From Fimenecus sp964614605 (lineage in GTDB: Bacteria; Bacillota; Clostridia; Oscillospirales; Acutalibacteraceae), in the NCBI GenBank assembly GCA_964614605.1, contig CAZTLU010000008.1:1-34768 (forward strand): a stretch of DNA of 34,768 nucleotides, in the 5' to 3' direction. The notes under the pieces were generated by a model that saw only the letters and a program-made list of their open reading frames with translations, searched no databases and was not told where the DNA came from. Positions 7,299 through 13,567 of this stretch are shown here, one piece after another. The position numbers and the translations under genes are program-made. The first letter of the stretch is position 1, and each line of letters starts with the position of its first letter.

Positions 7299-8513
7299 AT
7301 GGAATTTCTTAAAGAATTTGAAATCCTTTATGAGAATTTCGCTTATTTTGATTGGCGAATGATTGTAATGTGGATTATTGGCGGATTGCTTATTTATCTT
7401 GCAATCAAAAAGGAAATGGAGCCCACACTTCTTTTGCCCATGGGCTTTGGTGCAATTCTTGTAAACCTTCCCATTTCAGGTGCAATTACACAGTATTTTC
7501 AGACTATTGACGGAGTGAAGATATCTCTTTCGCTCAGCGAGTATAATGAGCTTCTTGCTCAGGGTGCACAGGGCCTTTCAATGGAAGAGGGTGCACTTGA
7601 TGTGCTTTTCAATGCAGGTATTGCAAACGAATTGTTCCCCCTCATTCTTTTCATCGGTATCGGTGCAATGATTGACTTCGGTCCGCTTCTTTCAAACCCC
7701 AAGCTTATGATTTTCGGTGCAGCGGCACAGTTTGGTATTTTCTTCACACTTTGCTTGGCATCAATTTTCTTCCCGCTCAATGACGCGGCTTCAATCGCCA
7801 TTATCGGTGCGGCTGACGGCCCCACATCAATCGTTGTTGCTAACAAGCTCAATTCTCAATATCTCGGTGCGATTATGGTTGCGGCTTATTCATATATGGC
7901 GCTTGTTCCCATTATTCAGCCACCCGTAATCAAGCTTCTCACAACAAAGAAAGAGCGTCTTATCCGTATGCCTTATTCACAGACAGAGGTTAAGAAGCTT
8001 ACAAGAATTCTCTTTCCCATCATCATCACAGTTGTTGCAGGCATTGTTGCTCCCGCATCAGTTTCACTTGTTGGCTTCTTGATGTTCGGTAACCTTATCC
8101 GTGAGTGCGGCGTGCTTAATTCTCTTTCAGAAACAGCACAGAAGGTACTTGCAAACCTTATTACAATCTTCCTTGGTATCACAATTGCTACAAAGATGCA
8201 CTATGCATCATTCCTTGCATTTGATACACTTCTTATCCTCTTCCTTGGTCTTTTCGCATTCATTTTCGACACCGCAGGCGGCGTTATGTTTGCAAAGCTT
8301 CTCAATGTGTTCTTACCCAAGGGCAAGAAGATTAACCCCATGATTGGTGCTGCCGGTATTTCAGCATTCCCAATGTCAGGCCGTATCGTTCACAAAATGG
8401 GACTTGCAGAAGACCCACAGAACTTCCTTCTCATGCATTCAATCGGCGTAAACGTTTCAGGTCAGATTGCTTCTGTTATCGCAGGCGGTCTTATCCTCAG
8501 TTTCTTTATGTAA
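7299..8513 (+). CDS. oadB: Sodium-translocating carboxylic-acid decarboxylase beta subunit (OadB/MmdB/GcdB family)
   Basis: A 404-aa polytopic membrane protein of about the family's usual size. Hallmarks are GAADGPTSIVVANKL with Asp173 and the C-terminal SAFPMSGRIVHKMG followed by MHSIGVNVSGQIASVIAGG. Beta subunits decarboxylate carboxybiotin and pump Na+ outward. AAGGAG (7285-7290) is 8 nt from ATG 7299 but only 2 nt from ATG 7293, so the second ATG is chosen. A small gamma-like gene follows. The carboxyltransferase alpha subunit and biotin carrier are absent nearby, so the substrate (oxaloacetate, methylmalonyl-CoA or glutaconyl-CoA) cannot be told. The symbol denotes the family only. Confidence 0.88.
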   Translation: MEFLKEFEILYENFAYFDWRMIVMWIIGGLLIYLAIKKEMEPTLLLPMGFGAILVNLPISGAITQYFQTIDGVKISLSLSEYNELLAQGAQGLSMEEGALDVLFNAGIANELFPLILFIGIGAMIDFGPLLSNPKLMIFGAAAQFGIFFTLCLASIFFPLNDAASIAIIGAADGPTSIVVANKLNSQYLGAIMVAAYSYMALVPIIQPPVIKLLTTKKERLIRMPYSQTEVKKLTRILFPIIITVVAGIVAPASVSLVGFLMFGNLIRECGVLNSLSETAQKVLANLITIFLGITIATKMHYASFLAFDTLLILFLGLFAFIFDTAGGVMFAKLLNVFLPKGKKINPMIGAAGISAFPMSGRIVHKMGLAEDPQNFLLMHSIGVNVSGQIASVIAGGLILSFFM

Positions 8514-8525
8514 GGAGTGGCGAAG

Positions 8526-8711
8526 ATGTTAGAAAAATTATTGGCGTTTTTTGAAGGCTTTATGTTTGAGCCTATGAACTTTGTTTATAACCTTAAATAT
8601 ATGGTTATCGGTATGGTTTGCATTATCATTGTTATGGGCGTGCTTATTCTCATCACAACCGCTCTTAACAAGCTTGTACCAAAGTTTGCAAATAAAAAGG
8701 ACAAAGAATAA
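8526..8711 (+). CDS. OadG-like small membrane subunit of the decarboxylase
   Basis: 61 aa with one strong membrane helix (MVIGMVCIIIVMGVLILITTAL) and a basic C-terminal tail, the plan of decarboxylase gamma subunits, which hold the complex together. AAGGAG (8513-8518) overlaps the oadB stop and lies 7 nt before ATG 8526, so it is cotranscribed with oadB. The sequence is too short for a confident family call; position and topology carry the argument. A terminator follows directly. Confidence 0.65.
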   Translation: MLEKLLAFFEGFMFEPMNFVYNLKYMVIGMVCIIIVMGVLILITTALNKLVPKFANKKDKE

Positions 8712-8720
8712 ACAAAATTT

Positions 8721-8748
8721 TGACCGTCGGTTTTCGACGGTCATTTTT
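8721..8748 (+). terminator. Rho-independent terminator of the decarboxylase operon
   Basis: TGACCGTCG (8721-8729) and CGACGGTCA (8735-8743) form a perfect 9-bp stem with loop GTTTT, then TTTTTTG. A second small hairpin (GGGCG-ATT-CGCCC, 8754-8766, then Ts) follows before the convergent DUF6809-like gene. Confidence 0.9.
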
Positions 8749-8771
8749 TGTAGGGGCGATTCGCCCGTTTT

Positions 8772-9035
8772 TTATTCCTCGCACAACGCCTCAATTAAAA
8801 TTCGTGTTGCAAATTTAAATCCTATAACAAAGGAATTCTTTTCTGAAATGTTACTAACTCTCAAAAATGCATTATCATATTCTTCGAGTGCGGCAATTTG
8901 TTCTTTGTTTAGCATTTCGCGTAAGTGATTGTCCTTTTCGGTTAACTGATTGATTATTTCTTTTTCTCTGTCAGTTCGCTCAACAATTGTTTCAATCAAA
9001 TATGAATGCCATAGTTTTTCCAATTCTTTTTTCAT
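8772..9035 (-). CDS. DUF6809-like small helical protein, module copy 2
   Basis: 87 aa when started at ATG 9033-9035, which has GAGGTGA 6 nt upstream; a start at GTG 9044 would use the ribosome binding site itself as a codon. It begins MKKELEKLWHSYLIE and carries the family block ISEKNSFVIG..FATR..IEALC at the C-terminus. Identical length to copies 1 and 3, charged, with no membrane segment. It is divergent from the XRE gene at 9126, with a TTGATT-17-TATAAT promoter of its own. Function unknown; see copy 1 for alternatives. Confidence 0.8.
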   Translation of the reverse strand: MKKELEKLWHSYLIETIVERTDREKEIINQLTEKDNHLREMLNKEQIAALEEYDNAFLRVSNISEKNSFVIGFKFATRILIEALCEE

Positions 9036-9053
9036 AAGTATCACCTCAAATCA

Positions 9054-9107
9054 ATTATAAACCAAACTGTACTAAAAATCAATAGTACAAATTGTATTAT
9101 TTATAAT
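9054..9107. promoter_or_regulatory. Divergent promoters and operators, module 2
   Basis: Minus strand: TTGATT (9077-9082), 17 nt, TATAAT (9054-9059) for the DUF6809-like gene. Plus strand: TATAAT (9102-9107) with only a weak -35 (TCAATA, 9079-9084). GTACTA (9069-9074) and TAGTAC (9083-9088) form an inverted repeat, and TACAA-N-TTGTA (9086-9096) lies in the plus-strand spacer, with a weaker relative (about 9061-9074) in the minus spacer. The operator sequence is unrelated to that of module 1. Repressor binding is inferred. Confidence 0.7.
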
Positions 9108-9125
9108 AATTTTGAGGTGAAAGTT

Positions 9126-9323
9126 ATGATATGGAATGATAGAATAAGAGCATTGAGAGAAGATGCAGACTTAAACCAAACAGAGATGGGAAAAATCTTG
9201 CAAATTAGTCAAAATGCTATATCAAAATATGAAAATGCTGAAAGAAGTGTGCCAATTGAAATAATGATTCAATATGCAAAATATTTTAATGTTAGTTTAG
9301 ATTATATTTGTGGATTGGAATAA
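9126..9323 (+). CDS. XRE-family HTH repressor, module copy 2
   Basis: A 65-aa single-domain Cro/C1-type DNA-binding protein: RIRALREDADLNQTEMGKIL, recognition region QISQNAISKYENAER, then FNVSLDYICGLE at the end. GAGGTGA (9113-9119) lies 6 nt before ATG 9126; a GTG within that ribosome binding site is not the start. It is shorter than copies 1 and 3, which have about 9 extra C-terminal residues. It lies next to the second MITE-like element (9345), whose insertion may have trimmed the 3' end. Likely autoregulates through the dyads at 9061-9096. Confidence 0.88.
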   Translation: MIWNDRIRALREDADLNQTEMGKILQISQNAISKYENAERSVPIEIMIQYAKYFNVSLDYICGLE

Positions 9324-9344
9324 AGCGGTGGAGGGAACACAAGG

Positions 9345-9469
9345 AGAACACAAGGGGACGGTTAGCGTGAAAGTCCACCATATATAGAAAACGCATTTTG
9401 GAAAACACAATATATTGATAGCTTGACTTTCATCTGTTGTGTGTGATTTTTGGAATCATGCGGTGTTCT
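9345..9469. mobile_element. 125-nt REP/MITE-like element, copy B
   Basis: 9353-9469 matches copy A (6993-7109) at about 112 of 117 positions. In this copy the ends AGAACAC (9345-9351) and GTGTTCT (9463-9469) are perfect 7-bp terminal inverted repeats. The right end joins directly to the interior of a DUF6809-like coding sequence, so the insertion, or a recombination at it, removed the rest of that gene. It encodes no protein of its own. Confidence 0.75.
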
Positions 9470-9510
9470 ATCAAATATGAATGCCATAGTTTTTCCAATT
9501 CTTTTTTCAT
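9470..9510 (-). pseudogene. Remnant (first 13 codons) of a fourth DUF6809-like gene
   Basis: These 41 nt are identical to the 5' end of the copy-2 DUF6809-like gene, reading MKKELEKLWHSYL from an ATG at 9508-9510. The remaining codons are gone: after residue 13 the sequence becomes element B. AGAGG lies just upstream of the ATG, and a near-consensus promoter with operators still drives it. Because the 41 nt are identical to copy 2 while the operator region differs completely, recent exchange between the copies is likely. Confidence 0.8.
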
Positions 9511-9534
9511 ATTTACCTCTCAAAAGCTATTTAT

Positions 9535-9589
9535 TAGGCAAAAAATTACCTGATATTTACATTATAGGTAAAATCTTACCTAAAGTCAA
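9535..9589. promoter_or_regulatory. Promoter and paired operators, module 4
   Basis: Minus strand: TTGACT (9584-9589), 17 nt, TATAAT (9561-9566) reads toward the DUF6809 remnant. The dyad TAGGTAA-N4-TTACCTA (9565-9582, perfect) fills that spacer. A second copy, TAGGCAA-N4-TTACCTG, lies at 9535-9552, centred 30 bp away. No strong plus-strand promoter is obvious. The operator is distinct from those of modules 1-3. Confidence 0.75.
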
Positions 9590-9626
9590 GAAAAAAATAA
9601 AATACAATAATATCAAGGTGATAAGA

Positions 9627-9839
9627 ATGTATAAAAGAATTAAAGAATTAAGAATTGAAAAAGGCGAATCACAAATCAAAGTGTCAACAATTTTAGGAAT
9701 TGAACAATCTTACTATAGCAAATTAGAACTTGGAAAACACGAATTGAAAGTAAAAGATTTAATTAAAATAGCAGAGTATTTTAATGTGTCTCTTGATTAT
9801 CTTACAGAGCGAACTAATAAAAAAGAGATTAACAAGTGA
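9627..9839 (+). CDS. XRE-family HTH repressor, module copy 4 (partner lost)
   Basis: A 70-aa single-domain Cro/C1-type protein: RIKELRIEKGESQIKVSTIL, recognition region GIEQSYYSKLELGKH, then FNVSLDYLTERTNKK. AAGGTGA (9615-9621) lies 5 nt before ATG 9627; the longer upstream reading is the operator and promoter region. It is probably the cognate repressor of the TAGGTAA-N4-TTACCTA sites. The repressor is intact while its divergent partner is truncated. A REP-like hairpin follows the stop. Confidence 0.85.
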   Translation: MYKRIKELRIEKGESQIKVSTILGIEQSYYSKLELGKHELKVKDLIKIAEYFNVSLDYLTERTNKKEINK

Positions 9840-9844
9840 TGAAA

Positions 9845-9866
9845 ACACAGAGGAACGGTTCTGTGC
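9845..9866. repeat. REP-like palindrome
   Basis: CACAG and CTGTG flank an AGGAACGGTT core (acacagaggaacggttctgtg). The core resembles the AGGGGACGGTT start of elements A and B, so it is probably a third, shorter relative. Confidence 0.5.
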
Positions 9867-9892
9867 ATTCTTTGCTATTGCGAGGTGGCAAA

Positions 9893-10267
9893 ATGGTTAA
9901 TGAAAATTTAATTGAGGCATTTAATGAATATAAAATACCTTTTGTTGCTATATACATTTTGTTCATTTATTTTCTGAACGGTAGTATTGCAAAGAATATT
10001 GGTCACAGTGAATTTAACCCCAGTAAGCATATGGTAGCACTTTCACCTTGTCTTTCTTTGGTATTGTTTTTTTCTAAAAAGTATAATCGCTTTAACATTT
10101 GGTTATTAGTATCACAAATATGTCTGTTCTTAATATCCATATTATTTCTTATCGATATTATTTTTTTAGGATTAAAAGGTGAGTATTATTTTTATCTTAT
10201 TACAGGTGCGTTTTTCTTGAATTTGATTATAATGTCAATAGATTTAATATTCTTTGATAAACAATAG
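9893..10267 (+). CDS. Small four-TM membrane protein, unknown
   Basis: 124 aa from ATG 9893, which has GAGGTGG (9882-9888) 4 nt upstream; the longer reading runs back through a REP-like hairpin and is unlikely. There are four hydrophobic segments at roughly residues 13-30, 45-60, 68-92 and 97-120, with short polar loops. I recognise no family. It is AT-rich like the neighbouring XRE gene and may share its transcript, as there is no terminator between them, only the hairpin at 9845-9866. Confidence 0.6.
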   Translation: MVNENLIEAFNEYKIPFVAIYILFIYFLNGSIAKNIGHSEFNPSKHMVALSPCLSLVLFFSKKYNRFNIWLLVSQICLFLISILFLIDIIFLGLKGEYYFYLITGAFFLNLIIMSIDLIFFDKQ

Positions 10268-10437
10268 CGAAGCAGAACACAATAGGATTGTCTGGCTGAA
10301 TTAGCATTGTCTGAGCCGGCAGGCGAGTAATGAAGGTGGGACCAATTGCGGTGGATGATGTGAATTTCGTAGGGGTCGGCGTCCTCGACGACCCTTATTT
10401 TTCGGGCAATTCGTGAATTTCCTCTACAACACCTCCA
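10268..10437. other. Non-coding stretch with repeats
   Basis: No supported gene. It contains the octamer ATTGTCTG twice, about 19 nt apart near 10287 and 10306, and a GC-rich intergenic repeat around 10369-10397 (GTAGGGGTCGGCG ... CGACGACCC) like those elsewhere in the window. A minus-strand open frame over 10192-10521 crosses these repeats and the terminator and is not credible as a gene. Confidence 0.5.
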
Positions 10438-10466
10438 GCTTCTCCTCACGGAGAAGCCTTTTTTTA
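10438..10466 (+). terminator. Rho-independent terminator
   Basis: GCTTCTCC (10438-10445) and GGAGAAGC (10450-10457) pair perfectly around a 4-nt loop, followed by CTTTTTTTA. It ends transcription from the 9627-10267 genes. Confidence 0.85.
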
Positions 10467-10549
10467 TTTTCCGCAACCAATATTTTCCTCGGTTGTAACC
10501 CAAAGTGTATAGAAATTTCAAAAAATTTCATATAAATTAACATTTACAA

Positions 10550-10578
10550 TTGCAGATGTTCAAAAAATCTGCTACAAT
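10550..10578 (+). promoter_or_regulatory. Promoter with an operator-like dyad in its spacer
   Basis: TTGCAG (10550-10555), 17 nt, TACAAT (10573-10578) precede the membrane-protein/acyltransferase operon. The perfect inverted repeat GCAGAT (10552-10557) / ATCTGC (10567-10572) fills the spacer and is well placed for a repressor. An AT-rich dyad, TAATTAT / ATAATTA, lies downstream near 10591-10610. No regulator gene adjoins it. Confidence 0.7.
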
Positions 10579-10620
10579 TTATATAGTTGTAATTATGAAA
10601 TTATAATTAGGAGGCAAAAT

Positions 10621-11421
10621 ATGAAAGATTTTATTGAATATATAGAAGATTCTTGTGCAAATCTTCCCGATAATCACATAACATATTTATTCAAAAAGAA
10701 AATCTTTGATGAGATGACTGACAGGGCTAACGAAATGACCCATGCGGGTCTTCGTGACGAAAAGGTGCTTGCTGACCTTATGGCAGACGAATACCCCGAT
10801 TTACCCGCACAGTATAAGGTGTGGTCAAAGGAATATAAAAAGAAAAAGCTTGCAAAGACGCTTCGTCTTGTAATGGGCATTGGCGGTGTGATTTTCTTCA
10901 TTGCAATGTTCATCACTTACTTTGAGGTGAGCAAGGCAACAGGCGCTTGGGACAAAACCTGGCTTATTATCGTTGGCGGAATTTTCGCAATGATTATTTT
11001 CTATACAAGCTTTGGTATTAAAAGAATTTGCCATATGCGCCGACTTTTCCACCCGATTGCAAGATTTTTAATTGCAGTGTGCGTAATGCTCTTTACAGTA
11101 TTTATGTTCCTTTTCTGGCTTATGATGGTTCCCGAACTGACCGTGTGGCCAATTCTTATGGCGGGTATAATATTGATGTTCCTTGCGGATATCGTTTTCG
11201 CCTTTGCAACAAAGCAGAAATTCCGCACAGTTTCTACTTTTGTTTATATGCCTGCAATTTCAACAATGCTTTATATTATTCTTGCGGCTTACGGCATAAT
11301 CGGTTGGACTACCGGCTGGCCCGTAATTCTGCTCGGTCTTCTTGCTGACCTGATTGGTATTATATGTATTGCAGTTGGCAACGCAAAATATTTTATGTAC
11401 AAGAAGGAGGACGATGAATAA
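10621..11421 (+). CDS. Multi-pass membrane protein with HAAS/permease-prefix-like N-terminus
   Basis: 266 aa. Residues 1-75 are a charged helical cytoplasmic domain (DFIEYIEDSCANLP ... LADLMADEYPD) that resembles the HAAS/DUF1700 or permease-prefix domains often controlled by PadR-type regulators. About six hydrophobic segments follow (roughly 83-102, 114-133, 146-170, 175-195, 205-228 and 233-252), and the tail is acidic. AGGAGG lies 5 nt before the ATG. The stop TAA overlaps the next gene's ATG by one base, so the two products likely act together, perhaps in the membrane-linked acyl transfer suggested by the neighbour. Exact function is unknown. Confidence 0.7.
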   Translation: MKDFIEYIEDSCANLPDNHITYLFKKKIFDEMTDRANEMTHAGLRDEKVLADLMADEYPDLPAQYKVWSKEYKKKKLAKTLRLVMGIGGVIFFIAMFITYFEVSKATGAWDKTWLIIVGGIFAMIIFYTSFGIKRICHMRRLFHPIARFLIAVCVMLFTVFMFLFWLMMVPELTVWPILMAGIILMFLADIVFAFATKQKFRTVSTFVYMPAISTMLYIILAAYGIIGWTTGWPVILLGLLADLIGIICIAVGNAKYFMYKKEDDE

Positions 11422-12698
11422 TGAAACGCAGACTTAATGCAGAGCTCTGGGATAAGATGCATTATCTTTTCCGCGATTTCAATGACCGTATGGTTCACGT
11501 TGAAATGAACTACGATTTTGAAATTGACATTGAAGCCTTAAAAACCGTTATTATCTGTGCCTTTGAAAAGGTGCCCGTTCTCCATTCAAAATTTGTTGAC
11601 ACAAAGCTCTCAACTCATTGGGAGGTTATGCCCTATGATGTTGACGATGTGCTGACAGTTGCATACCCCGAAAATGTTGAGGAGGCAGTTGAGGAATTTC
11701 TCACACAGTATATCGCCCCCGATGCTCATATTCAGATGAAAATTGCACTTTTCATAAAAGACGGCAAGAGCACGCTTTGTATGGTTGAAAATCATATGTG
11801 CATGGACGGCGGCGACCTTAAATATTTCCTTAAGGCTTTTTGTGAGAATTACAGCAACTATGTTGAAAAGGGAATAAGCCCCATTGAGTTCAGAACAGGT
11901 TCACGCTCTTATGACGAGGTTTATTCGGGATATTCAAAAACCGAATCGGGCGTTGCAAAGCGTCTTTTCAAGAATATCAACGCAAGGGATAAGCACAAGT
12001 TCCCTCTTTCGCCCAATAATATCCGCGACAAGTCCTTTATCGCGAGAAGAAAACTTGGTGAAAATGTGCTTGCCGGCTTAAAGGCAAGGGGCAAGGAATA
12101 CGGTGCAACAGTTAACGAGATGCTCCTTGCGGCAGATTTCTACAGCGTTTATGAATTGGCGGGCTTCCCCGCAACCGATAAGGTTATGATTTCAAGTGCC
12201 ATTGACCTTCGTCGTCATATGGACAGTGTTGAGGACAAGGGCTTTACAAATCACACGGCTTGGATGCAATGCGCAATCCCCGAGCGTGGCAGAGATATTT
12301 TTGAAACAGTAAAATATGTTGTGCGTAGCTCAAACAGATTTAAAAAAGATAAGTTTATGGGTCTTTACGGACTTCCTCTTTTGAATTTGGGTTACAACAT
12401 TATGCCTCACGCGGCAAGTGAAGAGATTATCAAAATCGGTTATTCAAATCCCTATATGGCAATGAGTAATATCGGTATTCTTAAAGGTGAGGATTTTGCT
12501 CTGGCAGGCAACGAGCCCGCAGATGCTTTTATGTCGGGTGCGGTTAAATATAAGCCATATGTTCTTCTCACCGCAACAACCTATAAAGGAATTATCACAC
12601 TTTCAATGTGTGTACGCGGCAACGAAGAGGATAAGAAAATCGTAGAAAAATTCTTCGACCTTATGGAAAAGAATATTGAAACGATGATTGGCGAATAA
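11421..12698 (+). CDS. Condensation-domain/PapA-like acyltransferase
   Basis: 425 aa, the size of a stand-alone condensation or alcohol-acyltransferase fold. The active-site motif HHxxxDG appears as NHMCMDG: His125 and Asp129 are kept while the first His is Asn124. The C-terminal half has the latch-like SAIDLRRHM and SNIGILKG regions seen in this fold. Such enzymes transfer acyl groups to alcohols or amines in lipid or peptide products; no carrier protein or NRPS module is near. AAGGAGG (11404-11410) and the TAATG overlap couple it to the upstream membrane protein, which may present the substrate. Terminated by the hairpin at 12717. Confidence 0.82.
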   Translation: MKRRLNAELWDKMHYLFRDFNDRMVHVEMNYDFEIDIEALKTVIICAFEKVPVLHSKFVDTKLSTHWEVMPYDVDDVLTVAYPENVEEAVEEFLTQYIAPDAHIQMKIALFIKDGKSTLCMVENHMCMDGGDLKYFLKAFCENYSNYVEKGISPIEFRTGSRSYDEVYSGYSKTESGVAKRLFKNINARDKHKFPLSPNNIRDKSFIARRKLGENVLAGLKARGKEYGATVNEMLLAADFYSVYELAGFPATDKVMISSAIDLRRHMDSVEDKGFTNHTAWMQCAIPERGRDIFETVKYVVRSSNRFKKDKFMGLYGLPLLNLGYNIMPHAASEEIIKIGYSNPYMAMSNIGILKGEDFALAGNEPADAFMSGAVKYKPYVLLTATTYKGIITLSMCVRGNEEDKKIVEKFFDLMEKNIETMIGE

Positions 12699-12716
12699 AA
12701 ATACAATATAATAGTA

Positions 12717-12750
12717 GGCGGGGGCTTGCTTGCTCCCGCCATTTTATTTG
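12717..12750. terminator. Terminator hairpin between convergent genes
   Basis: GGCGGGGGC (12717-12725) pairs with GCTCCCGCC (12732-12740), with one G-U pair, and ATTTTATTT follows. A near-identical hairpin occurs at 32127-32147, so it may belong to a dispersed repeat family used as a terminator. It overlaps the 3' end of the convergent DUF6809-like gene. Confidence 0.7.
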
Positions 12751-13007
12751 TCGCACAATGCCTCAATTAAAAATCGGGTGGTGAATTGAACACCTTTAAC
12801 AAATGCATTCTTTTCCGATATTCTGCTGACCTGCAGAAATGCATCGTCATAGTCTTGGAGTAAGGCTTTTTGTTCTTCGTTAAGCTTGTCACGAAGCTGA
12901 TTATCACTTTCTGTCAGATTTTTAATAATTTCTTTCTCTTTGTCCGTTCTTTCTGCAATTTCTTCAATCATATGGTTGTACCACAAATTTTCTAATTCTT
13001 TTATCAT
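12744..13007 (-). CDS. DUF6809-like small helical protein, module copy 3
   Basis: 87 aa from ATG 13005-13007 (GAGGTGA upstream; a start at 13016 would lie in the ribosome binding site). It begins MIKELENLWYNHMIEE and ends RISEKNAFVKG..FTTRFLIEALC, sharing length and C-terminal block with copies 1 and 2. Charged and helical, with many Glu/Lys and no membrane segment. It is divergent from XRE copy 3, with several GTAGCAA-type operator sites between them. It may act together with, or against, that repressor; function unknown. Confidence 0.8.
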   Translation of the reverse strand: MIKELENLWYNHMIEEIAERTDKEKEIIKNLTESDNQLRDKLNEEQKALLQDYDDAFLQVSRISEKNAFVKGVQFTTRFLIEALCDK

Positions 13008-13027
13008 ATTTATCACCTCAAAAAATA

Positions 13028-13094
13028 TTGCTACAATTTAGTAGCAACACTATATTACTACAGAAGTGTAGCAAATGCAACAAAAAAGTAGCAA
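13028..13094. promoter_or_regulatory. Operator cluster and overlapping promoters, module 3
   Basis: Two dyads of the form TTGCTAC-N6-GTAGCAA: 13028-13047 (perfect) and 13055-13074 (one mismatch), centred 27 bp apart, plus a lone GTAGCAA at 13088-13094. Plus strand: TTGCTA (13028-13033), 17 nt, TATATT (13051-13056). Minus strand: TTGCAT (13075-13080), 17 nt, TAATAT (13052-13057). Each promoter spacer holds one dyad. The -10 boxes overlap, so the two transcripts would cross. The operators are well supported; the promoter assignments are less sure. Confidence 0.72.
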
Positions 13095-13124
13095 ATTGTT
13101 TAAAATAATCTTGAGGTGAATAAT

Positions 13125-13349
13125 ATGCAATATACGCAAAGACTCAAAGATTTAAGAGAAGACCACGATTTAACACTTGAAGAATTGTCAAAGGATTTAG
13201 GTATGCCTCGCGAACAATATAGAAGATATGAAGTTGGAATTAACGAGGTTAAAGCTTCCTTTTTAATAAAAATCTGCAAGTATTACAATGTATCTGCAGA
13301 TTATTTATTAGGTTTTACAAACACTTATAATGAATTGCCCAAAAAATAA
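13125..13349 (+). CDS. XRE-family HTH repressor, module copy 3
   Basis: A 74-aa single HTH domain: RLKDLREDHDLTLEELSKDL, recognition region GMPREQYRRYEVGIN, then YNVSADYLLGF and the tail NELPKK that it shares with copy 1. GAGGTGA precedes ATG 13125 by about 6 nt. Its recognition helix differs from the other three copies, matching the different operator in front of it. It likely represses itself and the divergent DUF6809-like gene through the TTGCTAC-N6-GTAGCAA dyads. Confidence 0.88.
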   Translation: MQYTQRLKDLREDHDLTLEELSKDLGMPREQYRRYEVGINEVKASFLIKICKYYNVSADYLLGFTNTYNELPKK

Positions 13350-13375
13350 ATATTCGGCGTTGTGAGAAAATTCTC

Positions 13376-13450
13376 GGACAGACAAGGATGTCTGTCCCTA
13401 CGCGTCTCACATATGTGTTAGCCTTTCCGTAAGGAAAGGTTTTTATTTTT
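13376..13450 (+). terminator. Intergenic hairpin and Rho-independent terminator
   Basis: GGACAGACA (13376-13384) / TGTCTGTCC (13389-13397) is a perfect hairpin of the dispersed intergenic type. Further on, CCTTTCC (13422-13428) / GGAAAGG (13433-13439) with a GTAA loop and T-rich tail is a good terminator. The rest of 13350-13567 holds only a weak promoter candidate (TTGGTG 13502-13507, 16 nt, TATAGT 13524-13529). Confidence 0.8.
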
Positions 13451-13567
13451 AATCGACAATTTTATTTAAATCTGCTTATAAATTGTGGACTTTTATGTTT
13501 TTTGGTGGTATTATTAAAATAAGTATAGTTATATGTAGAATTATGTCCTTTTTTCAGGAGGCTTTTT

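Noticed and set aside
10192..10521. Minus-strand ORF of 109 aa
   Set aside because: It spans a terminator and GC-rich repeats and overlaps the membrane protein gene; its composition is not protein-like.
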